From Bacteroidales bacterium (GTDB lineage Bacteria > Bacteroidota > Bacteroidia > Bacteroidales > JAOZQN01), in assembly GCA_029938985.1 (NCBI GenBank), contig JAOZTW010000068.1, forward strand, positions 1-12,946: a DNA stretch of 12,946 nt, in the 5' to 3' direction. Positions within the stretch are counted from its first letter, which is position 1; the number at the start of each line of letters is the position of its first letter. The notes under the pieces were generated by a model. That model was not told where the DNA came from and did no database searches. It saw nothing but the letters and a program-made list of their open reading frames with translations. Below, one piece after another: positions 1 through 7,744 of this stretch. The position numbers and the translations under genes were made by a program.

Positions 1-70
1 AATGAGGATTTTAAAATAATCAAAATAACGCAGTAATTTGCATTTATGAAAAATTCCGAAAATTCCAAAA

Positions 71-3000
71 CTATTGTTTATAATTAATATTTTTTAACCA
101 AACTGTGGGTTTATCTAAACTCCCAGAAATTCGAAATTTTCCTTTTTTCTTATCTTTTTTTTTCATATCAGTTATTGATCTGGTATAATCATCATTACTT
201 GAAGCAACAAGCAAGTCGTTATTTATTATATAAAAATAATACCATTGATCTGGATAGGGTTCAATATATATGCGAACTTCATCGCCAACTGGCGATTTTC
301 TAATTTCAATTACTCCTTCAACTTGTTTATTTATTATTTTCCCATAAATATTTGACACACCAAGTTTTCCTTCCGAAACAAACGAATTACGTGTACTATC
401 CCAATTAAATTCCACTTTAGAAAACATAAAAGTTTGTATTTTAAATTCTTTAGGAATTTCATCATTCAAACCATTATTTATTTCTGTAATTATTTGTAAA
501 GCATCTTCTTCTTTTTCTTCACCTAACCAGATTTTTAGATTTCGCTCATAAGCTTCTGAACTTAAATCAAAATCTTCGTTAGCACCCATTAAAATTTCTT
601 CCACTATTTCCTTCATTAAATTTTCTGGATAATAGAAACTGAAACCTACCATTGTGTTAAACGATTGCTTACTTGCTATACTTCTTATTGCTGTACCAAC
701 CACTTCGTATTTTGCTTCACCTAAATCAATGTTAAAATTTAATTTTCCTTCTCCTATAATAATACAATTTTTGTGATTAAATTGTATTAAATTTCCAAGT
801 GTGTCGTTGTTCGCAAGCTTCTTTATACTACCAATTTTAAAATAACCATCATTTTTATCAAAATATATAAATCCTTCTGAACTTAGCACCTGACTGTCAT
901 CTCTATCATTTAAAGGTGTTAAGAAAGTGCCATATGGAGTATCTTCATTTTTTTTACTACTCATATAAAATCCTGCATTCAACCTAATTTTTTCATTTTT
1001 AATTTCTCCAACGGGTATTAAAACAGAATCTGGATTTATTTCAGAATTAAAATCAAATTTTTGTGCCTTAATATTAGAACAAGTATGAACAATTTGAGCA
1101 GTACCTTTAAAATGCAAATTTTGTTTGTTTCCTGTTAAAATTATATCATCTACACTCCCTTGTCCTCTGAATATAAAATTTTCATTCAGAGCAATTGTAT
1201 CATTAAAATTTTTATAAGTTGCATTTGCGATAGATACATTTGTAGAGTCAAAAATATAAATATTATGGAAATATAATTCATGTGATAAATACGGGTAAAT
1301 TGAACTACCATCTGCTTCATATTGATTTTTGTGTATTATTTTAGCAGATGCATCAAAAAAGTGATGTTCTATAAATACAGAATCAGCAAAATTTCTAACG
1401 TCAATTGTAACACTATCAAGTTTTTCAACTTTTCCTTTTGGGCGAATTCTTATGTGAGAAGTAGGGTGTATGATTGCATCTGCAATTAAAATATCTCCAA
1501 CATTTTTGGCTACAATTGTGGTACTATCCATTATGTATTCTGCCGATGTAGCAGGAAATGTCAAACCTCTATCCTCTTCTTTATTTTTTGTATCATTTGA
1601 AATTAATTTTGCTCCATACATTCTTGCATCTTTTTGTCCAGCATCTCGTAAGGAGTCTCTTTGAACTCTTGATTTTGCATATAAGTTTGTATCTAAATCG
1701 GGAATACCTCCTGCACCAATTGCCAAACGTTTGCTATTAATAAACCAAAGAAAATGGTCCATTTCGCATTCATAAAAATAGGCAGGAAAATAAATTTTTG
1801 AATCATCTGAGTTTGCTTTAAAAACTCCAAGTTTTTTATCAATATCAATATCTGTATTTATACTATCCACTTCAAAAAGATTGATTTTTGTATCAACATT
1901 TTTATCTTTTAAAATAAACTTCGCATTTGGAGAATCAAATCTTGATGCTTCAAAATTAATAGTATCTGAAATTATTACTGCATCAATAAATTCCAAATCA
2001 CCACTACCTACAGCTCCTGTTGGTTTAATATCAATTGTTCCTGTGAAATATGATATTCCATCTAACAAAGTGTTCTCATACATTTTAAATTGAGCTTTTT
2101 CTTTTCTATAACTCTCTCCTTTTGAAGTATAATATTTAACATTTTTGTCTTTTACAACTATATTATCATCAGGATAGTTAATTGTGTCGGTGTAAAATAA
2201 ATTCCATTTATAATCTACAACACCTATATCAACTCTACTATATCCACTTTTTGCACCTTTCACTTCTGGGGCATCTTTTTCTTTTAATTTTTCAATTACA
2301 AAACTTGTTGTAGCACCAACAATAGTATCTGGATATACCTGAAAATGGTCAAATTTTGCTGTTGTAGTTAGATATTTTACTGTACCAGAACCAGTTAATC
2401 CCCCACCATTTAAAGTTAATTTTCCATAATACCTTCCATTATGAACTGGTAATCCGTCAGAATCTGTTTCTAAACCGAGTACTTTATCACTACCTATCGA
2501 CAAGGTATCCCAAAGGTCTGGAAAAACAGATGACTTGAAATTACCATCTAATTGTATAGTTTTATCTGTAATATTATTAAGGCTATCAATACTCAATCCG
2601 TAGTTTTCAAAATAAAATTTTTCCTTAGAATAACTTTTATCAACAGTTTCGTTGTAATAAACACGTGCGGTATCTCTGCTGGCAAAAGATGGATAACCTT
2701 CATTAATTTTTGTGCCTGATTTATTTTCAGAATCATCAATTTTTATTATTCCTTTAATCTCTTCAATTTTTGATTTTAACTTTTCTTTTTTAAACAAAAA
2801 TTTTGTTGTATCATTTGGGTCTCGTAATTTATTACCATCTGCATCACGTTCGTATATTTTTGCCAACACTTCAATTTTTGCTTCTTTCCTTATGTCTATT
2901 TCAAATTTATCGTAATCAAAAACAAACTCAGCACCATCAAATTTAATGTCACCAGCATAAACAGTACCACTAAATTTCATTTCTCTATTCTTTTTCACTG

Positions 3001-4909
3001 TTAATTGCTCCGTTTCTATGGCTACATTTTTTCCTCTACTCAACCAAACTGGATAAAGTTGTATTATGTTCATATCCAGATTTTTCAAATTTATTATTGC
3101 ATTAGTCCCCCAAGGTTTACTTGTGTTTTGATATTGAGAAGTTATTTCAATATTATCAAAATCCTTTCCTCTGTTTACTATTTTATATTTTGTTCTATAC
3201 TGGATAATATCGTATAATTTTTGATTTACAGTACACAAATTTTTTTTATTTGTTGTATTATAATTAAGAAAACCGTCTGATTCTAAATCCAGTAAGATAA
3301 AATGAATTTGATCAAACGAGTAATTTTTTTTATAATGATAATTTAGAAACAGTGTATAATCTTTAAGCAAAAATGATAGTGAATTAACCGCATATTTAAA
3401 ATCTTTTTCTTTACTTAGTGTTAATCTTTCAATTGCTATTAAGTGATTAAAACCTCCTCCTACTTCATCGTATTTTTGAAATTTTTCTATAGAAAAATAA
3501 TCAGAAGATTCAAATACAGCATACTTATCACGAGTCTCCGACGATGTTCTAACATATAATATGCTGTCGTTTTGTTTCCAAACAATTTCAGATGCATAAA
3601 TATTCATTGCATGATAAGAATCAATAAACGGAATTGATAAAGTGGAATTGGAAGGTCCAATCAATGAAAGCAAAGCTGTGTTTTTATCAATATTGTTTAT
3701 ATCCGGATACATATTTATATCTAAACCAGATAATTTGGTTTTATAATTTAGGCGAATATTTGTGTGAGTTATACTATCTGTTGTTGCAAATTTTAATTTT
3801 ACTTTTGCTCCATTAGAATTAATTTCGTTTTCCGTTATTGAATATAATAAAGATTCGGACTCTAAAAAATCATTGCCTTTTTTCTTAATTGTCAATGTTG
3901 CTTTTTTATTTTCTGTTCCTATTCCCGAAAATTTTTCGCCAAACATACTAAATCCTCCCACATAATCTATTTCTGGAAAAATATTATTTATTTCAACATT
4001 TTCATAAGAATAAAATTTTGGATAAATCAATTTTGTTGCATTGGATTTATTGGTAAGGTTGTTTTCTAATTTTCCAAGAATTTTACTTTGATTGTAATTT
4101 GTATTTGTAAACAAAACAGAATCTATAATAAATTTCCCTGTTTTAAGATTTAAAACATATCTTCCAACAATTTCGGCATAAACTTCGTCTTCATTAAAAC
4201 CAATTGTGTTAAGTTGAATCGAGTCTGTTTTTTTATCTTTTACCTTAATTTGTCTTTGCCAAGAAACCCTTCCATTTTCTCCAACCCATTTCATTTCATT
4301 GGGGTAATATGTTCCTTGAGTTCCTGATATTGAAAAAATCTCTGTTCTGTTTTCACAATAAAGATCAAATTCATTATCAAATTTTATTTCCAGTTTTTCT
4401 GTTTTTCTGTTTTTCTGAATTTCAAAACTCCTTTCTTCTGTAAACCAAGTTGCAGATTTTGTTTTGGATATAATATTGTCATTAATTAATAAGACAGAGA
4501 AAGCTAAAAAAGATTTTAGTTTTGTTAATGTTTGTCTTTTGGTATTTAGTAATTCTGTATAAAAAACATTCCATTTCAAATATTCATTCATTTTACCTGT
4601 TGCTATAAAACCATTTAAAACCATGATATAATCACGATAATAAGGTGTGGGAGTTGCTCTTTTGGTTTTCATCAAGTTTGCAATTGAAACAATGCTGTCT
4701 TTTTCTGTTTCATTAAATTTATTTTCAGACCAATTAACAATGAAAGTTTCATATTCTAATTTGAAGTTTTTATCGTTTTTTATTTCTTTACCAAAAAAAG
4801 TTTTTAATTCGTCAATAAATGCCTCTTTAGTAAAATCCTCAGTTTGAGAAAAAACACCATTAATTGTGAGAAAACATATCATTGAAAATAAAATAAAACG
4901 AAGTTTCAT
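71..4909 (-). CDS. Very large exported protein of unknown function (1612 aa), beta-rich, possibly envelope-associated
   Basis: I do not recognise a named family. The protein opens with a clear Sec signal peptide (KLRF, hydrophobic core ILFSMICFLTI, cleavage probably after the FSQ near residue 22) and shows no other obvious membrane segment, so it should be periplasmic or on the envelope. The first ~200 residues look helical and the rest is dominated by alternating polar/hydrophobic beta-strand text with many 'D-S-I/T-I' strands. Glycine-rich 'GSG-x-hydrophobic' stretches recur near residues 834 and 960, where an extended strand run follows. The extreme C-terminus has a KKKDKKKGK patch, then ISGSLDKPTVWLK, which resembles the 'G-T/S-L-x-x-P' ending of AsmA/TamB-like proteins. 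That resemblance is weak and only a lead. It lies 116 bp downstream of tpiA in the same direction but behind a strong inverted repeat, so it probably has its own transcript. The ORF is intact from ATG to TAG. Confidence 0.85.
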   Translation of the reverse strand: MKLRFILFSMICFLTINGVFSQTEDFTKEAFIDELKTFFGKEIKNDKNFKLEYETFIVNWSENKFNETEKDSIVSIANLMKTKRATPTPYYRDYIMVLNGFIATGKMNEYLKWNVFYTELLNTKRQTLTKLKSFLAFSVLLINDNIISKTKSATWFTEERSFEIQKNRKTEKLEIKFDNEFDLYCENRTEIFSISGTQGTYYPNEMKWVGENGRVSWQRQIKVKDKKTDSIQLNTIGFNEDEVYAEIVGRYVLNLKTGKFIIDSVLFTNTNYNQSKILGKLENNLTNKSNATKLIYPKFYSYENVEINNIFPEIDYVGGFSMFGEKFSGIGTENKKATLTIKKKGNDFLESESLLYSITENEINSNGAKVKLKFATTDSITHTNIRLNYKTKLSGLDINMYPDINNIDKNTALLSLIGPSNSTLSIPFIDSYHAMNIYASEIVWKQNDSILYVRTSSETRDKYAVFESSDYFSIEKFQKYDEVGGGFNHLIAIERLTLSKEKDFKYAVNSLSFLLKDYTLFLNYHYKKNYSFDQIHFILLDLESDGFLNYNTTNKKNLCTVNQKLYDIIQYRTKYKIVNRGKDFDNIEITSQYQNTSKPWGTNAIINLKNLDMNIIQLYPVWLSRGKNVAIETEQLTVKKNREMKFSGTVYAGDIKFDGAEFVFDYDKFEIDIRKEAKIEVLAKIYERDADGNKLRDPNDTTKFLFKKEKLKSKIEEIKGIIKIDDSENKSGTKINEGYPSFASRDTARVYYNETVDKSYSKEKFYFENYGLSIDSLNNITDKTIQLDGNFKSSVFPDLWDTLSIGSDKVLGLETDSDGLPVHNGRYYGKLTLNGGGLTGSGTVKYLTTTAKFDHFQVYPDTIVGATTSFVIEKLKEKDAPEVKGAKSGYSRVDIGVVDYKWNLFYTDTINYPDDNIVVKDKNVKYYTSKGESYRKEKAQFKMYENTLLDGISYFTGTIDIKPTGAVGSGDLEFIDAVIISDTINFEASRFDSPNAKFILKDKNVDTKINLFEVDSINTDIDIDKKLGVFKANSDDSKIYFPAYFYECEMDHFLWFINSKRLAIGAGGIPDLDTNLYAKSRVQRDSLRDAGQKDARMYGAKLISNDTKNKEEDRGLTFPATSAEYIMDSTTIVAKNVGDILIADAIIHPTSHIRIRPKGKVEKLDSVTIDVRNFADSVFIEHHFFDASAKIIHKNQYEADGSSIYPYLSHELYFHNIYIFDSTNVSIANATYKNFNDTIALNENFIFRGQGSVDDIILTGNKQNLHFKGTAQIVHTCSNIKAQKFDFNSEINPDSVLIPVGEIKNEKIRLNAGFYMSSKKNEDTPYGTFLTPLNDRDDSQVLSSEGFIYFDKNDGYFKIGSIKKLANNDTLGNLIQFNHKNCIIIGEGKLNFNIDLGEAKYEVVGTAIRSIASKQSFNTMVGFSFYYPENLMKEIVEEILMGANEDFDLSSEAYERNLKIWLGEEKEEDALQIITEINNGLNDEIPKEFKIQTFMFSKVEFNWDSTRNSFVSEGKLGVSNIYGKIINKQVEGVIEIRKSPVGDEVRIYIEPYPDQWYYFYIINNDLLVASSNDDYTRSITDMKKKDKKKGKFRISGSLDKPTVWLKNINYKQ

Positions 4910-4966
4910 ATTTGTAAATTTTAAAAATTAATAATTATAAAAAAGGGAAATACGCTTGAAATACAG

Positions 4967-5020
4967 TTGAAATTCAATAGAAATACAGTTGTTTCCATTG
5001 TTTTTTCTATTGAATTTCAA
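4967..5020 (-). terminator. 17-bp perfect inverted repeat between tpiA and the giant gene, probable terminator
   Basis: The arm at 4967-4983 (TTGAAATTCAATAGAAA) is the exact reverse complement of 5004-5020, with a 20-nt loop. The arm starts only 6 bp beyond the tpiA stop on the minus strand, where an intrinsic terminator would sit. The stem is AT-rich and no T-run follows directly on the minus strand (a run of six T's comes about 20 nt later), so it could also be an mRNA 3'-end protecting hairpin. The 12-mer GAAATACAGTTG is repeated directly at 4958-4969 and 4980-4991, overlapping the left arm. Confidence 0.55.
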
Positions 5021-5025
5021 TATTT

Positions 5026-5793
5026 TTATTCCATCTTGTTTATAATACCTAAGAAATCATCTGCTTTTAGCGATGCTCCACCAATTAAACCACCATCAAC
5101 ATCTGCTTTTCCAAATAATTCTTTTGCATTTGAAGGTTTACAACTACCTCCATATAAGATTGTTTTATTGTCTGCAATTTCTTGTCCAAACTGAGCTAAT
5201 ACAAGTTTACGAATAAAAGCATGAATTTCTTGTGCTTGTTCAGCTGTAGCTGTTTTTCCTGTACCTATTGCCCAAACTGGTTCGTAGGCGATAACAACTT
5301 TTTCAAATTCTTGTGCCGAAAGTTTAAAAAGAACTTCTTTTATTTGATTTTCAACAACAGTAAAATGATTACCTGCTTCTCTTTGTTCTAATTTTTCGCC
5401 ACAACAAAAAATAGGTTTCATTTCGTTTTTCAAAACCAAATTTACTTTCTTCAACAAGGTTTCACTTGTTTCGCCATAATATGCTCTTCGTTCCGAATGA
5501 CCAAGGATAACTGCTTTAACTCCAATAGATTTCAACATTTTAGCTGAAATTTCTCCTGTATAAGCTCCTTGTTCTTCCGTTGCACAATTTTGTGCGGCAA
5601 GACATATTTTTTTTGGGTCAATAACCTCATTTACTGCATATAAATGACTAAATGGTGGTGCAATTACCACTCCAGTAGAACCAGTATCACAGTTATTTGT
5701 TTTTACCCTTTCGTTTATAGCTTTTGCAAGCTCAATACCTTCTTGTAAGTTGGTGTTCATTTTCCAATTACCTGCTACAATATTTTTTCGCAT
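5026..5793 (-). CDS. tpiA: Triosephosphate isomerase
   Basis: Interconverts dihydroxyacetone phosphate and glyceraldehyde 3-phosphate in glycolysis and gluconeogenesis; cytoplasmic, normally a dimeric TIM barrel. At 255 aa it has the full family length. The active-site set is complete: AGNWKMN with Asn9 and Lys11, LGHSERR with the electrophilic His99, AYEPVWAIGTGK with the catalytic base Glu171 and the flexible loop 6, and the phosphate-binding YGGS and GGLIGGASL motifs near the end. The start is the ATG giving MRKNIVAGNWK, the usual position for this family. It lies 42 bp downstream of the DoxX/MauE gene in the same direction, consistent with co-transcription, and is followed at once by an inverted repeat. 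Nothing is unusual in the protein. Confidence 0.98.
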   Translation of the reverse strand: MRKNIVAGNWKMNTNLQEGIELAKAINERVKTNNCDTGSTGVVIAPPFSHLYAVNEVIDPKKICLAAQNCATEEQGAYTGEISAKMLKSIGVKAVILGHSERRAYYGETSETLLKKVNLVLKNEMKPIFCCGEKLEQREAGNHFTVVENQIKEVLFKLSAQEFEKVVIAYEPVWAIGTGKTATAEQAQEIHAFIRKLVLAQFGQEIADNKTILYGGSCKPSNAKELFGKADVDGGLIGGASLKADDFLGIINKME

Positions 5794-5835
5794 AATTTTA
5801 TTTATTAAATGTAAATTCGGTAGAAATTCGCTTTT

Positions 5836-6939
5836 TTATTTCAATTTATTATAATGCCATTTTTCTTTTATTGTTCCGTTTTCTAATAGGAGTAAACCTG
5901 GATTTGCTCTTACAATTGTTTTAAGAACAATTTCATCTGCTATACAAAATTCTATTTCGTTTGGTTCAACAATTTTAGAAATACTATCTATTTGTGATTG
6001 TAACGACGAAGTAATTAAATAAGTTTTATAATCTCCAGATTTTTTCAACTCATCAATTTTTTGATATGTTTTTTTCAAACCACTTTCACTCGTTTTGTTC
6101 AAGTTATAAGCTATTATTAACAAAACGGGAAGTTCGTTTTCTAAAATATCTTGTGTTAAATCACTTCCATCTTCAATACTGCTGATACTAAATCCACTAA
6201 TTTTTGCTTTATCTCCTTCTTTTATCAATACAGATTTTGTGTCTTGCCAAACCCAAATAGAATCGTCCCAAGGATAATCTTCTTCCGAAAATTCTTTAAC
6301 TTCGTCTGTTTTTGAGTTTTTATAAACAAGTGTCGTTTTATATTCATCTTTTACAGCATCTTCTGGTAATTTCATATCTTCGGGTATGTTAGTACCTACT
6401 TTATAGGCTCTAAAATCTATTACTGGTAAGTGAGTATAGTTAAAAAACTCAAAACCAAATGAAAAGATAAAAATCAATGCGATAATAATCCACTGAATAT
6501 AGTTCTTTAAATTTGATTGTAATTTATTTCTCATAAAAAAGAAGGTAAGTAAAACTCCAGAAATAATAACATTTTTCCAAAATGTTTCCCAATTCGACAG
6601 CACAAGTGCGTCTCCAAAGCAACCACAATCGTGAACGGCATCTGAAATAGCAAGATAGAGCGTTAATGGAGTAAAAAATGCCATTAATAGTAATGCTCCC
6701 CAAGCCGCAATTTTGTGTTTGAGATTAAAAATTAGCATCAAACCAATTGCCAACTCCATTGCACTCATTACTATTGCCATAGGAAGCGATAACGGTTCTA
6801 AAATTGGCATATAAAAAGCGTCGGTAAAATAATCAGTAAATTTGTAAGCAGTACCCAGTGGGTCAACTACTTTTACAAAACCTGAGAACGTAAAAACCAA
6901 ACCTGTAAGTATTCTACTTATTATTCCTAATATTTTCAT
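5836..6939 (-). CDS. DoxX/MauE-type membrane protein with C-terminal thioredoxin-like domain (BT_3928 family)
   Basis: Inner-membrane protein of 367 aa. The first ~138 residues form the DoxX/MauE four-helix unit: helix near 5-22, the typical SGFVKVVDPLG turn after it, helices near 53-71, 78-98 and 122-136, and a DCGCFGD motif with Cys105 and Cys107, as in MauE-like redox-associated proteins. A further helix spans about 148-165. Residues ~170-367 should be a periplasmic domain, ending in ANPGLLLLENGTIKEKWH, the cis-Pro/last-strand pattern of thioredoxin-like folds. I see no CxxC in that domain. In Bacteroidota this family is usually found beside tpiA and a DUF1599 gene, as recalled from the Bacteroides thetaiotaomicron BT_3927-3929 region. 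A role in thiol/disulfide or electron transfer is inferred, not shown. Its ATG overlaps the stop of the broken HNH gene (ATGA), so its translation may be coupled to that gene. Confidence 0.88.
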   Translation of the reverse strand: MKILGIISRILTGLVFTFSGFVKVVDPLGTAYKFTDYFTDAFYMPILEPLSLPMAIVMSAMELAIGLMLIFNLKHKIAAWGALLLMAFFTPLTLYLAISDAVHDCGCFGDALVLSNWETFWKNVIISGVLLTFFFMRNKLQSNLKNYIQWIIIALIFIFSFGFEFFNYTHLPVIDFRAYKVGTNIPEDMKLPEDAVKDEYKTTLVYKNSKTDEVKEFSEEDYPWDDSIWVWQDTKSVLIKEGDKAKISGFSISSIEDGSDLTQDILENELPVLLIIAYNLNKTSESGLKKTYQKIDELKKSGDYKTYLITSSLQSQIDSISKIVEPNEIEFCIADEIVLKTIVRANPGLLLLENGTIKEKWHYNKLK

Positions 6940-7744
6940 AGTTTTAAATTTTTTAAATGGTTTTTAAAATTTGCTTTAATCATTCCAAAATATTCGTTTT
7001 TGCTGTTAAAATATTCGTTTTTGCTGTTAAAATATTCGTCTTTTAATAATTTTTTGATAGCCTCCGAATTATTTGGATTTTTTTTTATTGAATTAATTAA
7101 AGTTGATATTAATTTATATATTGTATTTCTTTTTTCCCACAATTCATGACGTTTGAGACCAAACAGTTTTATAGATATAGTTCCTTTTGTTGATTTATTT
7201 TTAGTTTTTATAAAAGCTTTTCTAAAAGTAATATAATTTTCTGGGTCTTCTGTTGTTGGATTAATCAACAAAGCTTTCTCGTTTTTTATATTTCGATTAT
7301 TAAAAACAGCTCTTTCCATTGGATTTTTCAAAGGAAAATAATTCTGTTTAAATCTTTGATTACAAATTTGACAACTAAACATAAAATTGTCCCAATCATT
7401 AGCAAGCCAAAAATATCCTGGATAATTCAAATCTTTATCATTTTCGTCTTGTTTATATGCCGCTTTTGGTCTAAAATGTTCAACATCTCCGTATGCGATA
7501 TTTTACCTTCACAAAAACAACATTTATCATTTTGTGCATTCTTTAAAGCATTTTTTATTATTTTGTTTCCATAAATTTTATTATCAAAATGGAATTTTTT
7601 TAAACCTTTGTCATAGTCATTTTGATATTTTAAATATTCTTCTTGTATTTCCTGTGTTGCAAATTTTAATTTATCTTTACCGTTATTTTCACCTTTTTTA
7701 AATTCAAACTTTGGTTTAAATCCAGTTTTATCAATTTTCATCAT
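6936..7744 (-). pseudogene. PtuB-like HNH endonuclease interrupted by a one-base frameshift
   Basis: Two reading frames join into one HNH nuclease of about 269 aa. The first frame (7744 down to a TGA at 7427-7429) gives residues 1-84 with CCFCEG (zinc-binding Cys75/Cys78 in the reconstruction) and then runs into nonsense. The other frame, entered at 7493, gives YGDVEHFRPK (catalytic-type His90), the NYPGYFWLANDWDN segment, CQICN (Cys125, Cys128, Asn129) and a C-terminal half ending at 6936. Restoring one T at 7493 (cat-ac to cat-tac) yields an uninterrupted motif, so a single-base loss is the simplest explanation. The second frame has a TAA just upstream of the break and no usual slippery heptamer is present, which argues against programmed frameshifting. 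By family (Septu PtuB, TIGR02646-like) it would be the DNA-cutting partner of the ATPase upstream, with which it shares an ATGA overlap. Sequencing error is possible. Confidence 0.82.
6987..7039. repeat. 21-bp in-frame tandem repeat (2.5 copies) inside the HNH gene
   Basis: The unit AAAATATTCGTTTTTGCTGTT occurs perfectly at 6987-7007 and 7008-7028, followed by a partial copy at 7029-7039. On the coding strand it encodes a repeated heptapeptide NEYFNSK near residues 236-253 of the reconstructed nuclease. As the unit is a multiple of three, gain or loss of a copy would change length but not frame. Confidence 0.95.

Noticed and set aside
1..70. Possible feature downstream of the giant gene
   Set aside because: Only short AT-rich sequence with a small AAATTCC direct repeat; no terminator, RNA gene or ORF could be supported.
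7480..7510. Programmed -1 ribosomal frameshift in the HNH gene
   Set aside because: No slippery heptamer is visible in the frame being read, no strong downstream hairpin was seen, and the break is inside the catalytic motif, where a single lost base is the simpler explanation.
6936..7744. Two small overlapping genes (105 aa and 164 aa), for example a toxin-antitoxin pair
   Set aside because: Their sequences join into one HNH nuclease motif. The second part has no natural start (its first codon would be TTG in mid-domain), and the tail of the first part after residue 84 is out-of-frame nuclease sequence.
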